DNA from: Symbiodinium sp. CCMP2592
Lineage: Eukaryota > Sar > Dinophyceae > Suessiales > Symbiodiniaceae
Direction: 5' to 3'
DNA length: 64,000 bases
NCBI GenBank assembly: GCA_905221615.1
Contig: CAJNDT010000316.1
Location: 62,001 to 126,000, forward strand
Part shown: positions 22,690 through 34,251 of the stretch, piece by piece
Layout: each line of letters begins with the position of its first letter
How positions within the stretch are numbered: position 1 is the first letter of the stretch
Translations under genes and position numbers: made by a program
Notes under the pieces: generated by a model
What the model was told of the DNA's origin: nothing
Database searches by the model: none
The model's input: only the letters and a program-made list of their open reading frames with translations

Positions 22690-23165
22690 ATCGTAGAACC
22701 AAACGTCGCTCCATTGAAGTTGCGAGTTCAGGTTCGCAACGTACTCCTCCGGGCTGATAAGGGTTGAGCAGGGCTTTGAGGTGACGAGCAGTGCTTCGCG
22801 GGCGGAGTGATCGCCGGAGCTGCCCATGCTGCAATGCTAATGTAGGGGCATTAATAATCAGAATAGGGTTGTGGGGAAAGTATACTATAACTATAACAAT
22901 AAGGAACCCACACCCGGGCACAACAGAACCAACAAACTTCAGCACTCTTGAGCCGGATGGCGGAAGAAAACTCAAACCCGGAGAAGCCAACCTAACCCGC
23001 ACCACCAAAAACCTCACACGAACCCGAGAACTGAAGCCGTCCTCGGCATAGGCAGCTCCCAGCATCTTCGATTCGAGGACTTTGCCTGACACTTTGATAG
23101 ATGACCCTGCACGCAGCTGTTCCATGAGGCTGCATGCGGCGGCAGAGTTGAGGATTCCGTTTCTG
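22690..23165 (-). CDS. Two exon-like segments, one OB-fold-like
   Basis: Around 23160-23060 the minus strand reads SLMEQLRAGSSIKVSGKVLE. The 'L-x-x-G-S-S-I-x-V-x-G-K-V-x-x-S' pattern resembles the OB-fold anticodon-binding region of class IIb aminoacyl-tRNA synthetases. That is a weak single-motif match. Around 22820-22690 another open stretch reads PEEYVANLNSQLQWSDVWFY. A MITE-like element (22839-22912) lies between them, as expected for an intron. Exon borders were not resolved. Confidence 0.3.
22839..22912 (+). mobile_element. MITE-like element, GGGGCCT family, copy 1 (truncated)
   Basis: Begins TGTAGGGGCATTAATAATCA, has AGAATAGGG and an ATACTATAA core, and ends in AAGGAACCC without the right inverted end. 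Same family as the copies at 51863, 52180, 60592, 63503 and 63790. Confidence 0.6.
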
Positions 23166-24540
23166 GATTCACATCGCTGTATTGTATGAATGAAACTCTA
23201 CAAAAGTTGAAGGTCACCCCTGCAACAAACAAGGGGGTTTCAGAAAAACACACGATCCGGCTTTAGGTTCTGTGCATGAAGGATCCTCTTACTCTCTTAC
23301 TTGAGGGTCTGTAGCAGGCTGAGGGAGACTGTCTCAGGCTCCAGCCGACGCATTCGCAGAAATTCGTGACTTCCAGGGCAATCACCCGAGACACCTCCTT
23401 GCAAAGAGGTTTCGGAGGTTTGGGATTTAGGCTTTGGAGCTTCGCTTTTGGGGGTTTGGGGAGGTTACAGGCTTAGGGCCCGCCCCTTCACCTCTAGCGC
23501 AACCTGACCCACCAAAGCAACAAGCATTGCCATGATCAAGTTGCACATGATCTTGATGACACTCTGTCACTGTGCTTTTGGATACAGCTCTGTTGCAGTT
23601 TAACATCTGCGTGAATCTGCCGACTGATCGCGATGAACTTACAACTGTGACTTGTTCTCTTATGACACTCGTTGCTCCTGTCAGCACGAGGAAGTGTAAG
23701 CATTTTGCTACTGCGATGGGCAAAACTCCTACAACATTCTTCGCTAGCAGTGCAATTGCTGCAAGATTGCGAATGCCAGGGGCTTGTCATGTGACTGCCA
23801 ACTATATTGGTACCAGCAGGCTGTGTGTGCGAGCAGGTTGTGCAACTGTGGCAAAAGAGTAGACGACTTCGTAGAGCTTGAGTGCTCCGCCGTTCATGCA
23901 TACTAACTTCCATTGTAACTGTAGATTACAACATTACAACATCTCTGACTTGACCTAATTGCACGCTCAAATCTACGATCTACGAAGCATCCGAAACCCT
24001 GACTTCGGGGATAGAGGCAACAGCCCGACAACCCTGCCTCCGACACGAGGTCCCCGACATGGAGCCAGGGAGTCCAGAGGCACATCTCCGCGACCCACTT
24101 CTGGCAAGGCCTCGGAACATGGACAACTGACGACTCATGAGACCCGCAGGCCGAGAACCTTAGCTCTCAAAAACTGTAGTCGTAGTGATAGTTGCGCTAG
24201 CCGTAGCAGTGGGTAGTATAGTAGTAGGAGTAGTAATAATAACCAATCGTCATAATAAATGGAGTAATGTGGGTGTCGGTTTTGGAATATAGGCCCCTTT
24301 AATGCGTCGGCTCCGGGGCTAATTCCGAATCTGACAAAAAAATTGGGGTGAACTAATTAATGCGTTTTTTTTTGGCTGGGGTGATTTTTTGGTGGCGGGG
24401 CTGTGCTATTTGCTGATGGTCAATCTCAAGGCAGCCACGACCTGAACCCCCACCCAAACCCCCACCCAACCCTAAAACCCTGGCCCTGAAGCCTGAAAAT
24501 CTCTTGCAGAATTGTTTCGCTTATTGGGGCGTCAGGAATG
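23166..24540. other. No gene recognised
   Basis: A plus frame at 23572-23862 is open but has no motif. 24160-24240 holds GTAGTA-type triplets. 24430-24500 is rich in CCCAAACCC, a TTTAGGG-like tract in reverse. Confidence 0.3.
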
Positions 24541-24548
24541 AAAATCTG

Positions 24549-26324
24549 TACTACCACTGTACTACTACTGTACTACTATTCTACTATACCTTGATTATTG
24601 GGGGGGGCTGCTAGGGTGAACCGCCGAATCGGGGATTGGACCCTAGCTCAAAAGAGGCCTCTCCAGTACTAAAGTTTGTATAAAAAATTAAGTTTTGGGT
24701 CGAATCTGGACCGACCCCCCTTTGGAAGGGTTTAAGGCTTAGGGTTCAGGGTTTGTTATAGGGTTTAGGAGTGTAGGATTCTTTAGGGTTTAGGGTTCGG
24801 GGTTTAGGGTTTCAGGCGCTGGCTTTATGCTTTGCTTATTGGGGGGAATGTACTCACTGGCTTTATGCTTTTCTTATTGGTACTATTTCTGTACTATTAC
24901 TGTATTACAACTGTACTACTGTACTGCTGTGGTACTACTACTGTACTACTAGTGTACTACTATTGTACTACTACTGTACGATTACTGTACTACTATTGTA
25001 CTACTGTACTGTTATCGTACTACTACTGTACTACTATTGTACTACCACTGTACTATTGTTGTATTACTATTGTACTACTTCACTATTATTGTACTACTAC
25101 TGTACTACTACTGTACTACTATTTTATTACTGTACTATTATCGTACTACTACTGTACTACTACTGTACTACTATTGTGCTACTATTGTACTACTGTACTA
25201 TTATTGTACTACTACTGTACTACTATTGTACTACCACTGTACTACTGTTGTATTACTATTGTATTACTGCACTATTATTATACTACTACTGTACTACTAC
25301 TGTACTACTATTCTACTATACCTTGATTATTGGGGGGGGCTGCTAGGGTGAACCGCCGAATCGGGGATTGGACCCTAGCTCAAAAGAGGCCTCTCCAGTA
25401 CTAAAGTTTGTATAAAAATTAAGTTTTGGGTCGAATCTGGACCGACCCCCCTTTGGAAGGGTTTAGGGCTTAGGGTTCAGGGTTTGTTATAGGGTTTAGG
25501 AGTGTAGGATTCTTTAGGGTTTAGGGTTCGGTGTTTAGGGTTTCAGGCGCTGGCTTTATGCTTTGCTTATTGGGGGGAATGTACTCACTGGCTTTATGCT
25601 TTGCTTATTGGTACTATTTCTGTACTATTACTGTATTACTACTGTACTACTGTACTGCTGTGGTACTACTACTGTACTACTAGTGTACTACTATTGTACT
25701 ACTACTGTACGATTACTGTACTACTATTGTACTACTGTACTGATATCGTACTACTACTGTACTACTATTGTACTACCACTGTACTATTGTTGTATTACTA
25801 TTGTACTACTGCACTATTATTGTACTACTACTGTACTACTACTGTACTATTATTGTACTACGGTACTATAATCGTACTACTACTGTACTACTACTGCTTG
25901 CTCCCTCCACCCTCCCATCCCATGCAGTCTCCATGTACTACTATTGTGCTACTATTGTACTACTGTACTATTATTGTACTACTACTGTACTACTATTGTA
26001 CTACCACTGTACTACTGTTGTATTACTATTGTACTACTGCATTATTATTATACTACTACTGTACTACTACTGTACTACTATTCTACTATACCTTGATTAT
26101 TGGGGGGGGCTGCTAGGGTGAACCGCCGAATCGGGGATTGGACACTAGCTCAAAAGAGGCCTCTCCAGTACTAAAGTTTGTATAAAAAATTAAGTTTTGG
26201 GTCGAATCTGGACCGACCCCCCTTTGGAAGGGTTTAGGGCTTAGGGTTCAGGGTTTGTTATAGGGTCTAGGAGTTTAGGATTCGTTAGGGTTTAGGGTTC
26301 AGGGTTTAGGGTTTCAGGCGCTGG
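24549..26324 (+). repeat. Long tandem duplication (732/770 bases) with 11-base minisatellite
   Basis: The segment starting TTGATTATTGGGGGGGGCT recurs at 24591, 25323 and 26093, i.e. units of 732 and 770 bases and a partial third. Each unit has a near-identical unique part (reading GAACCGCCGAATCGGGGATT), a TTTAGGG-like part, then a minisatellite of TGTACTACTAC/TGTACTACTAT 11-mers with 8- and 9-base variants. The 11-mer lacks stops in all three plus frames, which produces long spurious Tyr/Cys/Thr/Val/Leu translations. Confidence 0.9.
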
Positions 26325-26460
26325 CCCAGACCCCCCCGACCCCCGACCGCGCAGTCGCGCAGAACCGCAGACCCTGCACCCAAGCCAGCCCCCAAACCCC
26401 GGCACCTCCCAATTCCCTGCCAGGGGCTACCGGTTCCATATTAAATAGACTTTTTATTTT

Positions 26461-26480
26461 TGGTCGGGGGGGGGGGGGGG
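26461..26480. repeat. Poly-G tract
   Basis: A run of about 16 G, possibly able to form a quadruplex. Confidence 0.8.
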
Positions 26481-26897
26481 ACCCCACTATTAAACCGACA
26501 CCCACATTAGTAGTAATAGATCTAGCAGCAGCACCAGCAACAGGGGAGCAGGAGCGGCCTCCATTTGGACTCATGTCTAAGAACCCTCTCGCTAAACCCG
26601 ACAGAGTTCGGGACTATGGAGGTCACGTCACAAGCTGGACGCCAGAAAGCTGGAAACCAAAGACCAACAAGTTCTAGCCCAGTAGCACGCTGCTCCTGAC
26701 GCCTTCCCGAGAATAGCAGAATGCACCACCTAACCAGGAGGACGTGAGCTGTGTTGGTGGAGAAGACCTGCTCTAGTAAGGCTACTGTGAGGGTGCTCTC
26801 ATAAGGGTTCGGAAGGCTGTTGCTAGGACTTTCTCAAGCAGTTGGCTCGACGAGAACTCCAGGGCCTCAGGGGCAGGCACGGCGTATCCCTGAAAAC

Positions 26898-26989
26898 CTG
26901 ATGCCACCCGCAACGGCTCCGCCTGCCAGGAAATATGCGGAGGAGGCCACAGCCCCGGCTGCGAAGGCCACATCGCCAGCCGCCAGAAC
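26898..26989 (-). CDS. Unidentified exon, Ala/Gly-rich hydrophobic
   Basis: After GATCAG the minus strand reads VLAAGDVAFAAGAVASSAYF then LAGGAVAGGI and ends at a GT donor in phase 2. Hydrophobic and small-residue rich, like a membrane helix or organelle-targeted segment. No family. Just downstream, GYAVPAPEALEFSSSQLLEK could be another exon. Confidence 0.4.
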
Positions 26990-26999
26990 CTGATCAGGC

Positions 27000-28085
27000 C
27001 GACTCTTGCGACGAACTGCGTCGACGCAAGGACTGCTCTGCAAGGGACTGCTAGTACGGCCAGCTGCTATGTAGTTCTAGTAGTAGGAGAAGCAGCCTAG
27101 CAGCGACAAATTGCCAAATAAATTGCGACAACGAAAGGACAACTGATCTGATAAGCCCCAAAAGTCTGGGTCCCTCCTGAGGTTAGTCAGAGAGTTGTTG
27201 GCAAAGCTGGTATATAAACCTCGTGGATCCGAAACACCCCAAACTCAATAGGATCTCGAGCTTACGCCGGGAATCTAGAAGTTGCAAAAACCATCCTGAA
27301 AAACCCGATAATACCCATAGCTCTCCCACATCTGAGGACCGAAACACGCCACCCTGAAACTGAAACCCGAACTGTGACACACCGAAGCGTGAATCTGAAA
27401 CTTAGACCCTGGATCTCCGAAATCATTCTGCGTTTAGACCTGACAGAAAGCTACAGCGCCACTTCGGGGACCCTAGAAAGTTCTGCGCCCTTTGCTATAC
27501 GGAGTCTTCTTCTCCTCCTCCCTCCATCTTAGCCGTCTTCAGATGTCTGAGGAGGCCGAGCAGCAGCATGGCTGAGGCAGCCCGTCGCCACCTCCCGAAG
27601 CACCCTGACCTGCATTCGGGCCGCGTACGGGTAGTGACCATGATAGTGTCTTCTTGTTGGGGTACGGTCGTGGGTTTTTGTTTGCTGTTGTTGGCCAGCT
27701 TGCGACCTCAGGCACGGATAGCTTGATGTGCGTTGCAGCGGGTGGAGACAAACATAGTTCTTGCGGCTTCCGCTTACAGGTTGCAGGGTTCCACCTGATG
27801 CCTGATGCTGTCTTCACCACCAGTGTCGGCAACATGGAGTTTCTAGATCTTAGTTTACGGTACGAGTAACAAAGCTTCTTCAAAGGTGGCAGGAGGCACA
27901 GCTTCAAGGTCCAGGGGCCAGAGCGCTTGTAACGTAGGATGCTCCTGTCCCGAGTCGCTTCTTTGGGCTTGGAGCTTTGTGTCTCTCGGTCACCTGAGTG
28001 AAGCTTCTGCACCACTGCCGAACATCCCATATCCTCGTCAAGTGAAGACATACCTTCGGACACATCCATACCGTCAGTCCTCATC
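27000..28085. other. No gene supported
   Basis: Long overlapping frames at 28090-27539 (minus) and 27654-27869 (plus) carry no recognised motif. Part may be the 3' side of the channel gene upstream on the minus strand, but I see no cyclic-nucleotide-binding motif. Confidence 0.3.
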
Positions 28086-28094
28086 GACAAACAT

Positions 28095-28800
28095 CATCTA
28101 GGCCTTTCACCACCACCACCACCACCACCACAACCGTCATCCTCACCATCACTGCAAACATTACCATCTTTGTTGACTGCTGTCTTGCCCTGTCTATGCT
28201 CTGCCATGGAACCACGTGGAAGCTGTCGTGCTGCAACAGTCGGTCAAAGAAGGCGCACTCGCCTGAATGCTTGGGGCATAAGGATGCCACATGGTGCCAT
28301 GCTCATGGTAAATGTCCTTACTCGGACCATTACCACTACCACCACAATAACCACAAGCGGACTGGCGCCACCACTACCACGACGACAACCACGACCACGG
28401 CCACGACCACGGCCGGAACCGAACCACCACCACCAGCAAAAATCGCACCGCCACCACCACCACCACCACCACCGCAACTACCACCAATGACCACTGTCGC
28501 TGCTGCTGCGACTTCTGCTCCTGCTCCATCTCTCCTGCTCTTACTCCTGTCACTCCTACTACTCCTACTACTCCTACTACTCCAACTCCTGCTCCTACTC
28601 CTACCAGTACTCCTACTCCTGCTTCTGCTCCTACCCCTACCCCTACTGCTACTGCTACTGCTACTGCTACTGCTACTGCTCTCCTACTCCTACTCCTACT
28701 CCTACTCCTACTCCTACTCCTACTCCTCTCCTCCTCCTCGCCCCCTCCTCCTCCTCCTCCTCCTCCTCCTCCTCCTCCTCCTCCTCCTCCTCGGAATAGT
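28095..28800. repeat. Compound CAC/ACC, CTC and CTA triplet arrays
   Basis: (CAC)n 28100-28125, (CCA)n 28350-28490, CTCCTA hexamers 28540-28735 and pure (CTC)n 28740-28790. Frames across it are low complexity. Confidence 0.9.
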
Positions 28801-29025
28801 AGTAGTAAGACAATATTGTGGATGGTAGCGATAGTAGCCATCGTGGTGGTGCCTGCTGCTGGTGCAGGTCCGTCCTTGTGCATGTAATTACAGGTGCTGG
28901 GTGTGTGATGGTTGTGGGGGTGATGGTTGTGGCGATTGGTTCGACAAGAGACAAGAGTAACTGCATCTTTTCTGCTCGTCAGAAACCTTCCCTGAACCCC
29001 CAGGCGCCCACTTGCACAAACCGAC

Positions 29026-31233
29026 CAAGTCGCGCAGACACTCCCGGTATCTCGCCAGTTGGAGCTCCGCTTGCAAGGGCTTGGACAACAGGTTGAGGAT
29101 GGGCAGGTGAACATCCTGAACTTCAGAACTGATGTTTCAGGGCCTCTGACTGCCGATTGAAACGGATACTTCGACCAAACACCATAGCTCTAGACTTACA
29201 CTTCAGAACCGTGAATCCTCAGTCTCCACCGTGAGGGCTCAAGGAGTTCTCCCAAAGTTCCAATGGGATGGGGGTGGGGCTAAGCTTGTGGGTGACCCTT
29301 CTCACCCAAACCTCGTGCATTCTCGAGCTGCTGGCGAGAGTCAAGGCTCAGCGCCTCGTGCCTGTGCGACGAATCTGCTCGCACAGCTCTGGCTTAAGGA
29401 GACAGGGCGCCAGCTTACCGGCTCAATCAGTGAGTGCTTTAACGGACGCTCAGGTCGCGGTCACTAAGTGCGCTAGTTGCAAATGGCGTTGGTTGACCTC
29501 GCGAGCCAGCTGCTCGTCGTGTACATTGCTACCTCCCATCTGCGGGGCCTCAAAGCATAGGTATACTGCAGGAAGCGCGTAACCCGATGCCCGAGGTCGG
29601 CGGGAATCTCGTTCTGCCTGAGAGACTGACCAGGCGAGATGGTTGAACTGGCGAGCAGATAAGTATGGCTGTTAGGACCATTCTTGTCAGCATCGATGCT
29701 TTGGTTTGAGATGCAAATGAAGCCTAGGAGCGTCCGACGGAAGTAGTTTTCAGCTGGACATCCAAAAGCCATGCGGCCATAATGCTACTGCTCAAGCTCT
29801 TTCAAGCCCTGAAGCCTTTGCCTTCGAGGTGCCACATGTATTTGTTGCATCAGTGCTGGCAAGTCTTCGTATTTAGGATATTCAATCGCTCTTTTCAAGA
29901 GCTGCTGAAAAACGGGAGGAATTGGTTCCCTACATCGGCACGCCAGTACGTCCTGCCAAGCAGCACGAGGAAGCGCCGAAGAGACCGGAACTGTTCGATC
30001 TCCTCTTGCAGCCGACTTCTGCTTAATCAGCCATGGGTCACAGACTCGGGGTTGGGGGCTTTAGGGTAGCGTCATACCACAAAGGGCAAGCACCTAAGCC
30101 TCCATGAGCCAGCCACGCCTAAGCCAGCTCCTCAACTCCAGCGGCCCATAAACCGCAGTAGCATACGATTCGACTGTAGCATCATGGCCGGACAGTATGA
30201 ATGTCAAATTGCGCTCCTCGGTCTTTAGGCGCTGGAGGCTGGCCATCAGAGACGTGACCGAGCTCACCTTTCCGATAGATGGGGTTTGGGGTCTCAGGTC
30301 TTAATGCCATGTTCTTCTAGGCTTGTCGAACTCTGGTGGAGTTTTTGGTCCTCAAGTCCAGGCACAGCTTTTAGCCTTGGCTTTCGGATCGTTTGCCAGG
30401 CTGGCCCAACAAACAAAGGTAAGGGGAGAATGAATTCCGAGTGCACCGCGCCAGACGACTTGCGTTGGTTCCAGGTGGTGCTTGGATGGCATTTGAAGTA
30501 CTCCGGTCCATTCCACTTATCGGACACTTTTGGGCTTTTGCTTTCAGTCTTCGATGCTTCACCCGCTCGGTCACTGGATGACATGGATGACATATAGCGG
30601 CCTGTGACAGTTGATCATCAGGCTTCAGGACTGCCTCCCAAACCTCGAAGGTCCGCAGACTTAGGCTTTTCGGCACCGCCCCACCAGCGTGGAGAAGGTG
30701 ATCAACGCGCAAAAAGTGATGAAGATGGAGAACAGCCGCTCCTCGGCTAGGGGCCAAGCTCAACCCCGAGAGATCTGGAAGCGAGCACTGATAGACCCTG
30801 GTGAAGAGGCCCTCATGCCACCTCGAACCTGAATACCTTCTTTATGCGAGGGAGCGGGCAGTATCAAGAACTTGCATCGTCGAAGATATTCCACAAGCTA
30901 GCAGCTAGCATGAATCCGAAAACTGCTCAGACAGCTCCCCTCGTACGTGCAGGCCCCTTTAGTCTCGGCAGAAAGCATTTCAGAAATCCTCTAAACCCTA
31001 AACCCCTTAAACCCCTAAAACCCCTTAAACACCTTAAACACCTTAAACACCTTCAACCCCTAAAACCCCTAAAACCCCTAAAACCCCCTAAAAAAACCCT
31101 AAAACCCCTAAGAAAACCCTAAAGCGAGCAGCTCGAAAGATTTCAAGACCCAGGAGCGGCGAAGTTCACCGCCTCGATGTTCGTCTGCCCCACGCCCAGC
31201 TGGGTTAAGGACCAGTGCAGCGCAGTGCTGTAC
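29026..31233 (-). CDS. Cyclic-nucleotide-gated/KCNH-like ion channel, five exons seen (partial)
   Basis: Five minus-strand exons follow the order of a CNG/KCNH channel. Pore exon 31233..31158: YSTALHWSLTQLGVGQTNIE, then AVNFA, GC donor. S6 exon 30741..30685, joined in phase 0: ERLFSIFITFCALITFSTL. Next exon 30267..30213, phase 0: VSSVTSLMASLQRLKTEE, the helix leaving S6. C-linker exon 29617..29549: QNEIPADLGHRVTRFLQYTY, GC donor. Second C-linker exon 29115..29026: DVHLPILNLLSKPLQAELQL then ARYRECLRDL, which leads into the cyclic-nucleotide-binding domain in this family. Aligned with KCNH channels the pore is one residue short and lacks GYG or GFG (here GVGQT), so K+ selectivity is doubtful. 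Small exons between 30213 and 29617 and between 29549 and 29115 are missing. S1-S5 and the binding domain were not found. It acts in a membrane; the gating ligand is unknown. Confidence 0.65.
30975..31130 (-). repeat. TTTAGGG-like tract, minus orientation
   Basis: CCCTAAA, CCCCTTAAAC and CCCTAAAAC units. Lies inside the intron between the pore and S6 exons of the channel gene. Confidence 0.8.
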
Positions 31234-31419
31234 CTGAAATAGGGTTCCTTTAAAGGGGGGTCTATATGGGCAGCTACAAGGGCTATTAAAAACTCGTCCG
31301 ATGAAGGTGGCGGTGCTGATGACGAGGACTGTAGGGCGAACGAAATGATCAAAAGAAGATCTTATCACTGTATCAGCCTGCCACGGTTCCGGACAACGAG
31401 AACAACAGACGCAGCAACA

Positions 31420-31719
31420 ACAGCACCATCGACAGCGGCACCACCATCACCAGCACCAGCACCAGCAGCAGCAGCAACACAACAGCAAAATCAACAGCGA
31501 CAGCAGCAGCAACAACAACAACAACCAACAGCAACAGCAACAGCGACAGCAGCAACACAACAGCAACATCAACAGCAACAGCAGCAGCAACAACGTCAAA
31601 AAGAAGTGGCCATAATCAGCGAAACCGCATTAGTGCTCCTGTTGCTGTTACTGTTGCTGTTACTGTTGTTGTTGCTGGTGCTGTTGCTGTTGTTGCTGTT
31701 GTTGCTATTGCTGCTGTTG

Positions 31720-31786
<67 letters not shown>

Positions 31787-31895
31787 TGCCGCCGCTGCTG
31801 CTTCTACTGCTGCTGCTGCTGCTGCTGCTGCCGTTGCCGTTGTCGTTGCAGTTGCTGTTGCTGTTAGTGGCAGTGGCAGTGGCAGTGGTAGCAGC
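31420..31895. repeat. CAG/CAA then CTG/TTG triplet arrays
   Basis: CAG/CAA triplets at 31435-31600 are followed by GTT/CTG triplets at 31640-31880, with pure (CTG)n about 31725-31785. The two halves are partly complementary, so a long imperfect hairpin is possible. Confidence 0.9.
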
Positions 31896-31948
31896 AGCAA
31901 TTTTTGTTTGACGGAATACACAGCGAAGCTGATACTGAAAGGTTGCTA

Positions 31949-32767
31949 CTAACGATGAGCTTTACAGCTCCTGGCACACCGAACCCAACTCGCCTCCCTC
32001 GCATGCATTTTCAGTGTGAGCCCACAACGACACCGCCAACCCTTCGCTAAACCGTAAAAACAGAAATCATGCGTCCAATGCACACCGAGGGAAACTAAAT
32101 GCACAGAGGATATCGGGCAAGGTCGCCCCGCTAGGAGTTTGATCCTATCAAATTTGAATCTAGAGGCTAGACGAGTGCCACAGTTTAGGCACCAAGCTTG
32201 GCGATTGCCAAACTGCCAATGATGCCATGGGTGTGTGGTTCGCAGAAGATCTAGAAACTGTTGTCTAGTTGCCGGTCGCGGCCCAAAAGGCTTGGCCTGA
32301 TGTGGAATGGCCGACAGGATGCCAGCAATGCGAGGAAGCAAGTGTTGTTGAATGCGAAACAATTTCTGATCAATCAATCGGTTTATATCACGATATGTGG
32401 CATACATAGCCTGCTTATCCAGTCACTTCGCTCTCTCTCCGGCAGCGCTGTCCGCATGCTGGTTGGAGACAAAGGCCCAATCTGATTGATCACCGAAGAG
32501 TTCTTCAAACGACTTCCTATCAACATGCGACTTGACCCACATCGGGTAGATCTGCCTTTCAAGACTGCTAACAACTTTCAACCAAAGATCGGCATGAAAT
32601 GTTTTGTGTTTGATTTTCCGACTGTGCAAGAGGCGTTTTAGGTTCTTCACCGTTACTAACGAATCACAGCTGAAATGAACATCACCTTGCGTGCTGCATA
32701 TCAGCTCAACCAGAGCTCGCAACTCTGCACGTGGCACTGTTTGTTTGGGGCCTTCCAGTAGCCGCAT
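31949..32767 (-). pseudogene. Retroelement fragment: RNase H domain plus Cys-rich tail
   Basis: The frame 32767..32423 shows RNase H1-fold signatures in order: RAELRALVELI (catalytic Glu), CDSLVTVKNL (catalytic Asp), WVKSHVD (His) and NQHADSAAGERA (final Asp). The first strand with its Asp is missing, and a triplet array abuts the 5' side. A single in-frame TGA at 32425-32423 separates it from the continuing frame down to 31949, which carries WCLNCGT and WRCRCG, a zinc-ribbon-like tail. RNase H domains downstream of a reverse transcriptase occur in non-LTR elements; no reverse transcriptase is seen here. A decayed, 5'-truncated copy. Confidence 0.65.
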
Positions 32768-32784
32768 AGGAAGCGTAGCACAAG

Positions 32785-32791
32785 TAGTAGC

Positions 32792-32842
<51 letters not shown>

Positions 32843-33090
32843 CGTCGTCGTCCGTGCTAGAAGTAGAAGTAGTATCTAAGTAGTAGTACTAGTAGGAGGA
32901 GGAGGCGGAGGAGGAGGGGGAGGAGGAACAGCAGCAGCAGCAGTGCAGAGGCGATGGCAGTAGTTGCAGCAACAACAGTAGCAGGAGCAGTAGCGGCGGC
33001 AGTAGCAGCAGTGGCAGTGGCCGTGGCAGTGGCAGTGGCAGTAGCAGAATCAGAAGCAGCACTAGCAGTAGCAGCAGCAACAAGAGGAAT
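32785..33090. repeat. GTA, AGG and AGC triplet arrays
   Basis: (AGT)n 32790-32850, AGG-rich 32890-32930, then AGCAGT and GGCAGT units to about 33085. Confidence 0.9.
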
Positions 33091-33117
33091 ATTCACAGGG
33101 TAGTGCTGTTACCAAGT

Positions 33118-33480
33118 GCAGTGAGGAGGTGCTGGTATTCAATGGAGCGGTCCTCCAGCTGGTTCTCGGTGATCCTCAGTCATTGGTGCATGAGATCTTG
33201 GAAAACGTGGAATTCCACTTCAGTATTTCCGGTCACTGACATGCGACATTCTTTGCCTGACAACTTCAGAAAACACACGTGCTAGAGCGAGAACTTAAGG
33301 CTTGTGATTTGCCTACATTTGCGGTTTGCTGGACTCGTGGTGTAGCATGACTCTCTGGGATCCTGCCTTCTTGCAACCAGGAATTCCATGAAGCCTGATG
33401 CGTAAGTTCAACAAGCTTACGCTTAGGCAATCGGCCAGTTTGGCTGGCCCTCGTCCAGCTGCGCGATGCCCCACCAGGAG
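33118..33480 (-). pseudogene. Possible upstream part of the retroelement
   Basis: Minus-strand open stretches with coding character: LPKRKLVELTHQASWNSWLQ near 33430-33360, then in another frame LSGKECRMSVTGNTEVEFHV near 33290-33200, interrupted by an in-frame TGA before LRITENQLEDRSIEYQ. They sit just 5' of the RNase H fragment across a microsatellite. They could be the same decayed element or host exons. No motif decides. Confidence 0.25.
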
Positions 33481-34184
33481 CAAGCGATCACGTGATTCCT
33501 CGGTCTCTAAAGGACTTCAGCGGCTTTTATCTACTACGATGCCACCGAGTCCTAGTGAGGCACTATGATAGCTGGAGGTTGTGGTCACACAGATGCCGAC
33601 AGACTGGTAGTGAGATACCAGGCAGCCCTCCATGCAGACACTACCTTCTATGCAGAAGCCATGAGACCGAGCCCATGAACCAGCGAAGGAAGCAACCTGC
33701 TCCGTTCAACAATCGAAGGCTCTGAAGTCCATGAAAACGCGAGATCCAAAAGCTCTAGGCAGTCCAGGAAGCAGCAGCATCATCCGGCCGATGATCTTGA
33801 AGATGCTGTAGTGGATCGTTGCCTTTCGTAGGGCTTAGGGTCGGTTCAATGAGACAGGAGGGGCCTTTGTAGCACAAGACATCACATGTCGTTACATCCT
33901 CCGACCTTGCTGTGGACAACTCAAGCGGAAAGGTAGGGTAGCGGCTGCTTTTGATGCTGCTGCCGCTGTTGTCATGGCTTGTGCTATTCATCAGGCATGG
34001 AGGCGTCTTCAAGCTGAGACAGGGCTACAACTGGTGCAACGCAGTCCCTGAACTGCCCGCAACCCCTTGCAAAAGCGCGCACTTCTGACATCCCTTGCAA
34101 TCCGAAGCCTTCAAGGCAAGCGAATTCGCCCAAAATGACTGCAGCAACTCATCTTGCAGGGCCAGGCACCACTTGTGAGTTGAC
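33481..34184. other. No gene supported
   Basis: Open frames on both strands without recognised motifs. A minus stretch WCLALQDELLQSFWANSLAL near 34170-34110 could be an exon next to the one at 34185. Confidence 0.25.
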
Positions 34185-34251
34185 CTGCTCCTGGCAAAGG
34201 GTCGAGGGGGCCAAATCTCTCCCAGTGTGTCATCATCGAGGGCCTCCGAGT
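34185..34251 (-). CDS. Unidentified exon, acidic
   Basis: After TTTTTCAG the minus strand reads SEALDDDTLGEIWPPRPFAR then S and ends at AG-GTCAAC. It starts and ends in phase 2. No family. Confidence 0.4.

Noticed and set aside
24832..26121. Long Tyr/Cys/Thr/Val/Leu open frames
   Set aside because: They are translations of a stop-free 11-base minisatellite, open in all plus frames.
24549..26324. Regular repeats resembling a CRISPR array
   Set aside because: Units are contiguous 11-mers without unique spacers, in a eukaryotic genome.
30685..30832. Plus-strand coding-like frame (SVEKVINAQKVMKMENSRSS)
   Set aside because: It is the complement of the S6 channel exon, whose minus-strand reading joins in phase with the exons on both sides.
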